Translations under genes and position numbers: made by a program
Origin: Terebella lapidaria
Taxonomy: Eukaryota; Annelida; Polychaeta; Terebellida; Terebellidae
Direction of reading: 5' to 3'
NCBI GenBank assembly: GCA_949152475.1
Contig: OX424562.1
Coordinates: forward strand, 19,840,209 to 19,904,208
DNA length: 64,000 nucleotides
Notes under the pieces: generated by a model
Told to the model about the DNA's origin: nothing
Seen by the model: the letters and a program-made list of their open reading frames with translations, nothing else
The model's database searches: none
Part shown: positions 30,701 to 41,698 of the stretch, piece after piece
Layout of the letters: each line of letters opens with the position of its first letter
Numbering within the stretch: the stretch's first letter is position 1

Positions 30701-31767
30701 CAGGAAATGTATGGGGAATACATGTATGTGGGTTTTGGAGCCGAGCTCTACTTGAAAATATGCTAAAATGATTGTTCACCTAGCTCCATAGAAATATCCA
30801 CTGGTACATTCCCACTTCTGAACGTGATGTTCACTTCACTGGTCCAGTTGATCTCCTTCCGTACAGTAGCAAATTGATCCAAGGTCAATTCTTCATACCC
30901 TATTGACACAACCGGGTTGATCTCTGAAGATTCAAGTAAACAACTCATGAATCCAATTGCAAAAATAAGAGCCAATTGCAAAAATAGGGGCAATTATTCT
31001 GCCGAGAAAATAACTACAAGTTGCATTTCGAATATGCATATAGTTTCCTTATGAAATAAACTTGCAATAATCCACTGGCAGATCTAACAAATGTATCTCT
31101 TTTGTTTTCTTTTTGAGATATTGCAATTATTACCAGAATGGACGATGAGTCTGGCTGTATCCACCGCCTGTACGGGACCCGAGAGTTCCACACGGTACTC
31201 CCCTGCATCATCCGCTGTTACCTCCATGAGTACCAAGCCGGCATTAGCCTCAGTGGGATCCATTAGCATCACTCTATAGCGATACTTGTCAAAGTAATGT
31301 TCGAGCTGTTCGTCGGGCAGGATATGGTGGCCAAGGACCGTTTCGCCAGTGTTGGCATTCCGCCAGTAAACCATGGTTACGTTGTAGATTGATTCGTCAT
31401 AGTGCCACCGGAACATGGCTTCGCCACCCACACATGCGTGGACTTCATTATCGATGGGCTGTTTCAGCCAGGCTTATCGAGGAAACAAAATATGTTCACT
31501 GAGTAGTTGGTTCATCCCGATGGATAAGCAATATTTATGTGGATAAAGTGCTAAATAAATTTATTTACTGAATGCCATGGACTTCATGGTCGTTGGGCTG
31601 TTTCAGCCAGGCTTATCGAGGAAACAAAATATGTTCACTGAGTAGTAGGTTTATCCCGATGGATAAGCAATATCTATGGATAAAGTGCTAATTCACTTAC
31701 TGAATGCTCCATGTGTAATATGTGAGCAGAGTGTGGTGCAAACCAGGTATAAGAACAGTCTGTCCAT
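27254..31767 (-). CDS. Immunoglobulin-superfamily single-chain membrane protein
   Basis: Five exons (31701-31767, 31134-31472, 30780-30923, 27841-27987, 27254-27747) join in frame; every intron is phase 1, as usual in this superfamily. The order is a signal peptide (about residues 1-21), then a V-type Ig domain with Cys, W-x-W-like core and DDAGEY. An extracellular segment with N-glycosylation sites (NWT, NIT) and four Cys follows, then a doubled hydrophobic segment, a basic stop-transfer RQEKKRR and an acidic tail. In the Ig domain the position of the second canonical Cys (after DDAGEYR) is Val. If the last exon is not spliced at 27388 it runs to a stop at 27254 with AATAAA close behind, giving about 396 residues. 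Function and ligand are unknown; cell-surface recognition is the family expectation. Confidence 0.72.
27841..27987 (-). CDS. IgSF gene exon 4: Cys-containing extracellular segment
   Basis: A 49-codon phase 1-1 exon encoding GEDATTCTARSECF, then RIRIAQEGCSPQTFTLYVAD. The acceptor is a TTGTTGTTCAAG tract and the donor GTAAGT. Three Cys and alternating hydrophobic residues suggest a beta-sandwich piece, perhaps the second half of another Ig-like fold with exon 3. Confidence 0.72.
28226..28543. mobile_element. Foldback element 1 built of CGTACG repeats
   Basis: Terminal arms ACGGAAGCGTATTG…ATCAAGTGTGTAAAA on the left and the inverse, ACACACTTGATAACAATACG, on the right. Between them lie tandem words such as CGTACGTACGACTTATTAAC; near 28460 the orientation flips, so the whole can fold on itself. 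Confidence 0.8.
28545..28971. mobile_element. Foldback element 2 built of CGTACG repeats
   Basis: Same architecture as the neighbour, in direct succession. The left arm starts CTACGGAAGCGTATTG and the right arm ends GATAGCAATACGCTTCCGTAG, nearly its reverse complement. The interior is 17-20 bp units around CGTACGTACGAG and TTAATAAGT, changing orientation near 28690. The open frames over it are by-products of the repeat. Confidence 0.8.
29476..29872. repeat. Palindromic 20-bp minisatellite, about 20 copies
   Basis: The unit is GGTTCTCACCGGGGTGAGAA; TTCTCACC and GGTGAGAA are exact reverse complements around GG, so each unit is itself a hairpin. The period stays at 20 bp throughout, with occasional TTTTCA or TATTCA variants. 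Confidence 0.93.
30780..30923 (-). CDS. IgSF gene exon 3: extracellular segment with N-glycosylation sites
   Basis: A 48-codon phase 1-1 exon encoding EINPVVSIGYEELTLDQF, then NWTSEVNITFRSGN and DISMELG. Acceptor CTTCAG, donor GTGAAC at 30779. Two N-x-S/T sequons are present (NWT, NIT). Confidence 0.72.
31134..31472 (-). CDS. IgSF gene exon 2: V-type immunoglobulin domain
   Basis: A 339-bp exon encoding TWLKQPIDNEVHACVGGEA, FRWHYDES, VYWRN, and LMEVTADDAGEYRVELSG, then AVDTARLIVHS. Strand B Cys, strand C Trp and the D-x-G-x-Y motif are present; the strand F Cys is replaced by Val. The acceptor is placed at GATAAG (31473-31474) because it restores the frame from exon 1 and excludes an upstream stop. 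Confidence 0.8.
31441..31700. repeat. Tandem duplication of an intron-exon boundary
   Basis: A unit of about 139 bp starting GACTTCAT (31441 and 31580) is repeated. It includes the first 32 bp of IgSF exon 2, its acceptor and intron sequence with GTTCACTGAGTAGT. The extra copy sits between exons 1 and 2 and offers a decoy acceptor. Confidence 0.85.
31701..31767 (-). CDS. IgSF gene exon 1: signal peptide
   Basis: Starts at ATG 31767 and encodes MDRLFLYLVCTTLCSHITHG followed by AF, a short charged start and hydrophobic core typical of a secretion signal. The donor is GTAAGT at 31700. A pyrimidine tract and TTAG at 31777-31778 just upstream suggest that the 5' UTR continues in an earlier exon. 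Confidence 0.78.
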
Positions 31768-31778
31768 GCTGTGCTTCT

Positions 31779-34200
31779 AAAAATATAAGAAATAATTGTG
31801 CAGGATAATATTACCAGTAAGTGTCAGATAATAATTGAAAATACAGTTTGGATTGTTGAGATGTTTATAACGTTCAATGTAGTTTCAAAGACCTGTTTTT
31901 CATAAGGCTAGTATACTATAGTAATACCACTTGGGATATAGCTTCATAAGGATAGAGTTAATCACTTTCTAAAACACAGAATGTACATCTGCTTAAACTG
32001 CTCAAACTGATTCATGTCTACAGTAGGTAGTAATGTAGTATCATTTGTATGTTCTTCATTGAACAATGCTTAGGCCCGCTCGTTATGTTTCCCATGCAAG
32101 GACACAGCCAATCCTGGATATGTATATATCACCCTACTCTGACTGGGCACGTTATGAATCAAGCAGGACCATCTCTAATTTACCTCATGAATAGTCATGC
32201 CAACCAGAACGAGGCTTGACTTGAACAGCTTGCAAAAAACCATGGTTAAAATAGACTTCTATAGTAATATAAAGTGCTGATTCGGCAAAAAAATCTACAA
32301 TGCATTGTTCCCGAAACATCAGTGAAAAAGAGAAATAGTCAAGGTCGAAGTTCACCTAACATTCACCTTCAAGTCATGTTCGCCTAGGGCGACGAGTCTG
32401 AATAACATCTTTTTAGCTGAAAAGAAACAATAAAGATCGAATTTCACGCAACATACCTGCTCTGTACGGCGTATCGTTTCCGAGATATCAAAGAAAATTG
32501 TTTAAAATGCAGACTCAAAATACACCCAACATGCCTTTAACATATATGTTCGTCTAGGATGACGAGCGCCAAAATAATGTCCGTTCCGCTCTGTGGTGTA
32601 CAGTTTCCTATATGCTGTCATGGCGTCAGCCAGTACCACCAATTTATCAGCGGTACTAGATTCCTTTTTGTGTCATTGAATGTTTTGCTGATTTCAGAAA
32701 TAATTTCTACTGGAAACGATGCATCAAGAACACCCGAAATAAGTGGTAAATAACCACGGCTGCGGCACCACAAGCCCGGCCATGCTCCATGCCTGTAATA
32801 AATTCATTATGGAGAGAGACATATCCAAATATTGTGTAAACTTATTGTCATTCTGGGTTTGCAGTAATTACTTCTGTAATTGATATAATTTATACCAACT
32901 TATTTTATGGCATACACGTGATCACATATATTATACGTAATATATTTGTCTAGATCTAATGTTTTATAAAGTAATGTGTATCTACGTGTAAGATGGGTTT
33001 ATTGCCATGTTGATATATGATAATAATGATCCACGAATAGTCCCCAATTGGAGTCATATTTGGCTAGACTATACTTGTATCTACTTTTTGATGTATGTGT
33101 CAGTTGTTTTTCTTTCAGTTAAAATAACTTTTCTTTCAGTTATTTTGTACCAATACAGGCTTCTGTTACAAGCCGTACAAATAGAATGGCAAGTCATACA
33201 AGCCGAGAGTCAGGAAAAAGCCATTTATTAACATACCTGAACACACAATGGAACCGAAATAGCATATGTAGATACACCAAATTTAGTAACACCAGTAACA
33301 ATATTATTGCAACCAATGAGAGAAATAGCTAGCACTATATTTTTATTGAACACTATTTATATTGCAGGTCGACATACAATGTACAACATGACCCTTCCGA
33401 GATTTAACATGCATCTTGTTTGTGACTTTTCAGTTAGCCGGGAGAAGGTTGTGGCCTTGATCATCGGCATTTTATTCCAAATGGCAAACTACGAGCCTTT
33501 ACGCTTCTGAATTCTCTTTGTGCATATCCCGTCACCTGCCACCCTTTATGACCCTTTTCATCATTCTGACTGAAACTTTTCACGATTTCAATCTCGAACA
33601 AAGAAAGATAACATTCTGAGCTACCAACAAAAATAACCAACTGAATGTATCGTCAATATCCGATACTTTTCCCCAGTCTGCCAATTCTCGGATTTTTGTG
33701 ACACCAGAACAGTAAATCAAGATAGAGCATCAGACCCACGTACATGGTAGCAGTCCTGTCTGTTACAAGGAACGGAAATGCCAAAGAACTGCATCCAATG
33801 CTGGTACCATCGGAAAAAGAGGTATCTAAAACTAAAGGGAGACTGAAATCCACGAAACACGTAACAATGAAGCGAGGTTCATTTTGGATAGTGAGCAACA
33901 GGCAGTATCAAAGTATGACAACCTCAGTGACAACAGTGTAAATCTATTGTCATATTGTGGAATTGTGAGCCATCCATCAGTCATTGGCTTGATGCTAGCT
34001 CCCAGACAGAAAAGTCTACAATCCAAGCCGTTCAACCTGCTACAGTTTGCTGAAGAATAATGTCCAGATGCAGAGGATGAGAGAAGTGCTGAATGTCTCA
34101 AAATGAATGACAAAAATTAAAGCACAACTGGGTTATTTTTTACCAAAATTGCTGTTTCGACCTTTCATTGAAGGTCAAATTAAAGGTCACCATTAAAATA
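31779..34200. other. Intergenic stretch upstream of the IgSF gene
   Basis: No gene recognised. At about 32336-32580 lies an inverted, diverged copy of the ~136-bp repeat that surrounds the LTR element at 46.4 and 54.7 kb (CGTCTAGGATGACGAG, AATAATGTCCGTT). Open frames near 33650-33940 on both strands match no family I know. Confidence 0.5.
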
Positions 34201-34204
34201 ACTA

Positions 34205-34793
34205 TAGGGGAGAGATGTGTAATATGAACCACTTGAGACTTTTAATCACTTTCCAAGAAGTTTTCTCGATAATCCGATTTATATTACACATGTGTGAATT
34301 GTATAGATTATTCTTTGTATGTGGCGCTGTATGAAAATGATGTCACACAGGAACAGACATAGTAACGAAACATGTAAAATAAGCATACAAGTAGTCCACA
34401 TTACACGCTCTGTGTGTAATATGGACAACCCTGTAATTAAAATGGACCACGGCCCGTGTAATCTGTTTTTCAACAAGTTCAATGCATAATCACAACTTAC
34501 CATCGAAATGCTACGGTTAGTAGCAAGGAAATCACAAGGAACAAGGAATCACAACCCAGCCCTTGATATAAACAATGGGATGACAACGCGATAATATTTA
34601 CAATTGAAAAATAACATCAATTTCAGCGATTTTCTTTTAAATTTCATTCCATATACCCTACTTTCTGTGATGTTGCTCTCTTCAATGACAGAAGGTTATA
34701 AATGATGAGCGGGATAATTAGGTTACTCACCATGGTGATAGATGTCATCCCGCTGCTACAACCGGGAGTGGTCCACATTACACGTCTCTCCCC
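34205..34793. mobile_element. TA-flanked MITE inserted in a repeat
   Basis: Inverted ends GGGGAGAGATGTGTAATATG and, reverse-complemented from the right, GGGGAGAGACGTGTAATGTG, flanked by TA on both sides. The surrounding DNA is the hairpin-repeat body seen at 17780-17830. There the uninterrupted sequence reads ATATATGACTTCC, matching the joined flanks here, which supports a TA target duplication. No transposase frame. Confidence 0.82.
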
Positions 34794-35101
34794 TATGACT
34801 TGACATTCAAATGTGCCAGCACGAGGGCTCTATATTGAAGTATTCTAACAGTCCAAATAGCTCCCATTTATGATGGAAAAACTGAATGAAACTTCAAAAA
34901 AAGAAATTCGATGGCGTTAAAAAATAAATCAAATTTGTTGCAGAGAATTTTAAAGCATATTTGATATGTTCTATCGGATTTATCCAGTGTGATTTTTGTA
35001 TGTTTTGACGATGTCAAATTAATTAGATAACCGAATATTTCGGGCAATATTCTAAAGTCGCCCAGGGTCAACTTCAAGGTCACTATTTTCAAAGTCATCA
35101 A

Positions 35102-35395
35102 CTTGTGTCCAATCTGTCCAATGATTACGTTACCTTCAACATTGGATCCAATAAGTCCAATACCTGCGTTACCTTCAACATCGTGTCAAATACGTCCAAT
35201 ACCTGCGTTTCCTCCAACTGTGTGTCCAATATGTCCGATATATGCGTGACCTCCAACTTTGTGTCCAATATGTCCGATATTTGCGTGACCTTCAACTTTG
35301 TGTCCAAATATGGCCAAACTGTGCGTTACTTCCAAACTCTGTGGCCAATATGTCCAATACCTGCGTTGCCTCCAACTGTTTTAGCCCAGTGTGAT
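35102..35395. repeat. 39-bp minisatellite, about seven copies
   Basis: Unit of 39 bp around GTGTCCAATATGTCCGATA and GCGTGACCTCCAACTT. Because the period is a multiple of three, one frame stays open on each strand. Unit ends are irregular after 35300. Confidence 0.85.
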
Positions 35396-37340
35396 TGTTT
35401 AAAATGTATTTGGTTACAACACCCCTAAATACGGGTTATCCCCCTTAAAGTGAAACCACTGCATGATATACACGTTCGCCATCCATACATCATGCAAAAT
35501 CCAGTAATGAATAATTAGTAGCTATTAGTCGACTTATCCATTTTATTTTTGTGATATTTTTTTCAATGGCGTTAACTGATTCATACTATGGGATATTTAA
35601 CGAGTTCATGCTCATTCAGTTCAGCCGCGAATCTTAAAGATATTAGCTATGTACATGTATCTTTTGGTATTCATTCCTGCTAATTAGTCAATTTATAATA
35701 TTATTAATGTTAAATTAATCACTAACACTAATGAAATCGCACCATTATGAATTCAGTAATGAAGAATTAATTTCTTCACCAGTTATATTCTCCTCAATGA
35801 TGAAGTGAAATTTTGGTTAATTTATTATGAAATATGTTTTTCGTTTAATTTTACATTAACCGAATACGACTTAAATTTTCGATTATCAATGAAATTTGCG
35901 AAAACAAACAAGAAGTCCATACAATACATAGTTCATATACTAGTAAGTTTTAAACGCACCACCGTACGTTGCAGCCACATGCATCGAGCTGTAGGCAAAT
36001 TTTATCATACCAGATCACATAAACTGGCCGGTGGAAAGGAAGGGTGGAGGCGATTTGTACAATTCTCCAATAAACTTGGATTTATTCAAAAAGACGTTGC
36101 TCTCTCTTGTCTATTATAGAAATTAACAGCCCATGTAATAGACAATTCCGAGACGGAACAACCTCGGCTTAGAGTCAGGCACCAAGTGTTGCGCATACAG
36201 CCAGCACCTGGCATATATTTGTCCAGCATATACATGTAACACCCCTCTTCTTGACTTATGCTTGAATCATGGCTGCATACAGTTCCGGGACATGTTTACT
36301 CCACTTGGTCATGTGTACATGTATTAAGCGCCATGATATCAAGTTACATATTTCGACAGACGCTCGCCATTCAATATTAAGTGGCACATATTAGCCTGTT
36401 CAGTTTGTTTCATGCAATATCCCGTCGTAATACCGTGAAGTTACGACTTGAATAAGGTGATCAATGCTTACCTCGAAATCGTACATGTAACGCAGGTCGT
36501 ATTAAAAGGAGGAAAATAATGGTTGATCGGTACTAAGTACTCTGCTAGCAGTTCGGCAGCGAGTTCCACCGCAGTCTCCCATGGATAAACAACAGTGTGA
36601 ATATCAGTGTTAAGTAACAGCAAGGCGAATTTTTTTTAGATGAGGCATACACAAATTTTCCGGCCCTCTGACAATCAAGTTAAATTGCCCAGTTTGTTAT
36701 AGAATACAGGGGCGGATCCAGGATTTTTGAGGGGGGGGGGCAGGGGTCAAAATTCAGAGACCTAACCATAGCGGCGTGGGGCTGACTACCTCTAGTGGAC
36801 TTATGGTGCATTTTGGGGCAATCCTGTGTCCAAAACAGCCTTGCTAGATAGTGCAATTTTAAACTAGATCAGACGGCTAATACAGGAATTTCATCGAAGG
36901 AATTTCAAATTTCGCTAGTAGCTCTCTGAGTCATTCCACCTGTCACTCACATCAATCGAGAAGGCAATTCCCAACATAAGACAATTCAGTACAAGCATCC
37001 GAGAAAGGTCGTTAATAAATATAGCTAAATAACGTTAGGAAACTAAACGTTTTTGTAATCTGTCGTTTTCTAATCTGTTTATATGGAGTTTTTTTTTCCG
37101 TCCGTAGTGCTACGACGCTGGAAGTTATCCTGGTGTAAACTGACACACTTCAACTGCAATTTGCTACCAAGTTCGGAAATTGACAGAAAATTGAGAATCT
37201 ACCTCAATGCTACTTTAGCCCTATCATAGAAATCTGCGTCCGAATAACATTTTGTGCATCTACTTACTAGTAATTCCTGGAGATCAAACTGCACGTATGG
37301 CTATTATACACCCGAACGTTTCTTCTGATTAAAATTACAA
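35396..37340. other. Intergenic stretch with nothing recognised except a G-run
   Basis: AT-rich with no coding signal. Near 36708-36745 the common invertebrate repeat start GGGGCGGATCCAGGATTTTT is followed by a run of about 10 G. A related GGGGCAGATCCATGATT lies near 41793. Confidence 0.5.
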
Positions 37341-37346
37341 AGAATA

Positions 37347-38185
37347 TAAACAAAAATAAATAGCCCAAAGGCTAAAGAAAGTTACCAAACAATATATTTT
37401 ATATTTTAGATATTAGCCATTTTGTCATGTGACCTTGAAAATAAGCTCACTGGTTAAATTCAAGGTCATGAGTCTATCCGCATATATCATTTTCTGTATG
37501 TCCACAATTGATTGCTAAGCTGTCAACTCAATAATAAGAGGGATATTAGCAATTTTGACCTGTGCCCTTGAAAATGAAGTCGAAGGTCAAATTAAAGGTC
37601 ATCAAATATTCGGCACATATCATTTCCTGTATGTCCACAATTGATTCTCAAGTTGAAAAGTCGATAATAAACAAGGTATTAGCCATTTTGTCCCATGACC
37701 TTGAAAATGAGGTCAAAGGTCAAATTCATGGTCACGAGAATATTCAGTATATATCATTTCCTATGTCCAATATTGATTGCTAATCTCTAACATCAATATT
37801 AAGTGAGGAATTAGCAATAATGTGACCCATTGTAAATAGGACAATTTAACATGGGAAAGTCCCATTTGGGCCAAAATGGCCCATTTCGAGCGATTCAAGG
37901 GCAAGGAAACTTATACACATCATAGGGGTACACACGAGGAGTGTTAATTACGCATAAAAAAGTTACTGAACAGTAACAGTTTTCATCGAAGATGGCCACC
38001 ATTTTGAAAAAAAAAAGATGCGAGAATCAGAAAACCAAAAAAAAAACTTCCATGGAAATATTTTAGGTATTTTTGTACAAAATTTCAGAAAGATTCGACT
38101 GTAAACTTTAAAGATAAAAATATGTACGGACCGACGCCGGACGGACGACGAATGCAACGCCATGCCAACAGGTAGAAGACAGTTA
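37347..38185 (+). repeat. Hairpin-ended repeat with about three units, right end eroded
   Basis: Left end ATAGCCCAAAGGCTAAAGAA and GTTACC, three AGGTCA units (37430-37790), then the ATGGGAAAGTCCCAT hairpin at about 37852 and CGGACGGACGACG. The right terminal arms are lost. Confidence 0.8.
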
Positions 38186-38464
38186 GACCAAGTAAAACAA
38201 TTGTGGCGATTTTGCCCTAGGCAGCGGGCGTCGAGAGTTGCACAATAAACGTGACCAAGTTGCCAACTTCGCTCAAACTCGCCTAAGAACCATTTTGAGC
38301 TGAAATTTATCATTTAAATGGACTGCCAACATTTAATAGATTGCCAACAATCTCGTCGAAATATAAGTATCAAATTCAGTAGTGAAATTTCCGTTTGAGT
38401 CCCAGCTGAGAGTGTTAAGTACACGATAAGAAGTAGTTCTACCGCTTTAATATGTACGATTCCC

Positions 38465-41400
38465 GGTCATAATGTCACATTCATAGTCATAATGTACACA
38501 TATATATCGTGATAGAAGACATGACGGATTGACAAACATATTTATTTCAAACACATAACAATAGTACAGACGACTGTTAGTAGGATAGATTAGCAAGAAA
38601 AAATGTTAGTTTAATAATTTTTTCACACGACTAAATGCTCTGTTTATTGAAAGTGGTTAGATAGAACATGAAAAGACCGCACATAATTTATGTATCATTC
38701 AATGGTTCAAACAAATTTTCAGAGGGAAACTATTTTTTTTATTTAAATCAAAAGGCTTGTAACAGGAATTTAGCCAGTACTTTTCCTTGCTATAAACATC
38801 AACTTTCCACTGATGAGGACAGTTCATTCAACCTGGGAATTTGATAAATACTTTTACACATGTAAAATAACACACATAAATTTATGGCACAGATATGTAA
38901 CATTTGTATAAGCGATCTACATCACATTTTGACAGTTTCACATCATAACAAATTGCTAGGAAGAAATAAATAAAAAAAAAGCATGCACACAAAACTTACT
39001 AATCTACACATTCAATGAATTATTCTAGACAAGATAGAAATACTACACAGCTCAATTTTTTTTCTAAAAAAAGCAATAGAAAACAAGCAAATGTACATAA
39101 AAATGTGTTGATGATGCAGTTTCATCTCGATTACGTACTTTGCTGATAGAATCAAAAATAAAATATGTACAGAAATGTACAATAAGAAAATAAATAATTA
39201 CCTATTTATTAAACAAATATGCGCATGATTAGATAAGCGGTGGAAATTAACACAAAGTTATCAATCTACATCATAACATACATACAAAAAAAAGGAAACA
39301 AGCGCATAGTTGAAATTACTAAACTTGGAACAAAACATATTTTTTCAATTTTGATCAACATGAAGTAATAAATTAATCACCGAATATACAATATAACATT
39401 TTTTTATCTTTACTCAGTGTGGAATACAATTTAGTATTATTGTAACTGGTGAAAGGATGCAATTTCCCTTGGCAATCAAGGGCGACTGGCATTAAAATTG
39501 CAAAAGGATAATGCAAAGCATACAACCATGAAATCACCAGAATGAACACACAAGATATGGCCTGAAAAACAGGTACATATTTTTGACTCGTTAGAAAACT
39601 GCATACATTTAAGCACCTTGTAGAATGAAACAGAAACATATAAAATATCTTTTTCATTCACTCAATTTTTGAGTCCAAAAATCATCACCACGGAACGAAA
39701 AAATCAAATTGATCAAAACTCACTGTCCTTTCAGTAACGAGTTTTGGTTAGGAACCCAAGTCCACATTATATAAGATTCCAGTCTTTTGGGGTTGCTACT
39801 ATGTTTTTGGCATAACAGTTTGCACCAATCCGGCAATTCTAACAAATAATATTGCAAATTTTGAAAATTCAGGGAACAATTTAGGGACACATAATTCGGA
39901 ACCAAAATATGATATACCTAGGTGTAAAATAGAAGGAAGCGTGACCTGTTACAGTTCAGGAAGCGAAAAACTACAAAAATGCTGTATATTCATCAAGATT
40001 TCGACAATCACTATTTACACCAAACACTTTCAAAGAACATCACAACAAGGCATGACTTTTTCACCTTTGAACGCATGTACATAAAATCAAAATTTAAACG
40101 CGTACATGCATTCAATGGTGATGTGGTCCACTCTATTGTTTTACATGTACAAAAAACACACACACACCAGCAAACAATGAAGTTACCAGAACAGCAAAAA
40201 CAACATGATACGCAACATCTAATAATAGTAACACTGACAAACATACAAACATTCTTGAGTTTGGGTAAAGTGATTTCTGTACAAACCTGATTTTCGAGAT
40301 AGCCCAGATATGCCACGGATATACGAGTTATTATACTCCGTCTATATCATAACATATCTTTTGACTGGGGTACAATATACATGTAAGTGACACGAACTAA
40401 TGATGGGTAATGTTTTCGTGAGAAAAATAATTAGAAGGGGAGGGAATGCTTAAAAACATGTTTGACAAAACAGAGTAATGTGAAAGTAACTCAAAAATGT
40501 TTTTGTGAACCGTAAGGAAAATACATGAATATTTATCAGAATACTGTACTGAAATCAGGAATTATATTTCTGACAAAAATGGCACCCGTGTTACTGCTAT
40601 TTTATTCCAATCATACCCTTATCATAATGCTGCAAATGTGTGTTTCTCACATGTTCAAAGACACAGATATAGATCAACGACAAAACTGTTTTGAGGTTTA
40701 TGTGTACATCAAGGTACCTGCATACCCGAATCAACATTTATGATTAAAAAATCATCTCTGATTTAGCTGTACCTTAAGTGAATTTAAACATACCTTCCTT
40801 GAGCAGAAAACAGAATTGTGACAAAATATTTACCAGTATGTACACGTAATTCACTACTTTTCTTGTGCGTTTCCTGTGTTCACATCTTGTAGGTGAAATG
40901 TATTTCCTACAATCAAATCGCATCAACACTTGAATATTTGCAAGTGAAAAAAACATGCACATGCGATATAAATCCACTTAAATATATTGCCATGGAACGA
41001 TGTGGAATATGGTCAAATATGGCTCAATGGGAAATTGTATGAACATTGAAAATGTAACACCTGATCCTAAGATGAAAATTCATGTACATATCTGAGAACT
41101 TTTTGTGAAGGTACCCATCACTCAATATTTTGATCATAATGTAACAATGCAGGGTTTGTTATCACAACACTCGCAATTTACAAGTAGCATTTATGTCATT
41201 TTATTCACATGTATATGTCATACATGTATGATTCCTTTTACATACTGTTCTTATTACAGTTTACAACTTTCAACAAATATGATAATTCATTTACCGAACT
41301 TTCCAATTAGAAAGTTTAAAACAAAATAGAATTTTGATCATTTCTCTATATTGCGGAAGAAACTTTCAACCTTGTCTCCATAATGTAGTTTAATCCTCCC

Positions 41401-41535
41401 CAGTTTTCCCAGAAATAGTCTGATGAAGGAAATACACATAAACGTGAACAATACTCAGTCGATATTGCAAATTCTTCACAACATTATCATGATGTAAATG
41501 TAAAGAGGATCCTGATTGGCTAGGCTGTGGACCAA
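38465..41535. repeat. Segmental duplication flank, copy B
   Basis: 3' flanking DNA of PGPEP1-B that aligns by eye with 11040-15523 of copy A: CATATTTATTTCAAACACA at 38538 and 11118, CTCACTGTCC near 39720 and 13225, CTTGAATATTTGC near 40930 and 14312. Copy A carries at least three insertions that are absent here. The segment 38735-39690 has no clear partner. Confidence 0.8.
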
Positions 41536-41698
41536 TCACTTGGCATCTAGCTGATGCAGCATGGCAAGAATAGCATGTTTGATTCCCTCCGCGAGCTTTT
41601 CCTTTGAGTATGGCTTGTTCAGGGGTGGCACGTGGATGAACGCTGTCCGAGAGTTGTCAATGTTCAATGAGGTGAAGTAGATGAAGTCACAGAGGTAT
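41536..41698 (-). CDS. PGPEP1: PGPEP1-B exon 4 (catalytic Cys and His)
   Basis: Encodes YLCDFIYFTSLNID, then AFIHVPPLNKPYSKEKLAEG, and stops at 41536-41538. Cys155 and His174 are the catalytic pair. Acceptor CTGCAG at 41699-41704; the first base completes Arg152. Confidence 0.95.

Larger units (their letters stand above)
27988..30779. other. IgSF gene intron 3, rich in palindromic repeats
   Basis: About 2.8 kb. It holds two CGTACG-rich foldback elements (28226-28971) and a palindromic minisatellite (29476-29872). The segment 28975-29470 includes a run of about 12 C at 29032-29043 and a LINE-like AATAATTTATTTTACATCGC fragment near 29320. The segment 29873-30779 shows no coding or repeat signal. 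Confidence 0.7.

Noticed and set aside
33653..33941. Overlapping frames on both strands, possibly transposase
   Set aside because: No catalytic or DNA-binding motif could be recognised and no element ends surround them.
35105..35428. 107-codon frame of SNMSDICVTSNFV-like repeats
   Set aside because: The 39-bp minisatellite keeps a frame open on both strands; no codon bias or flanking gene.
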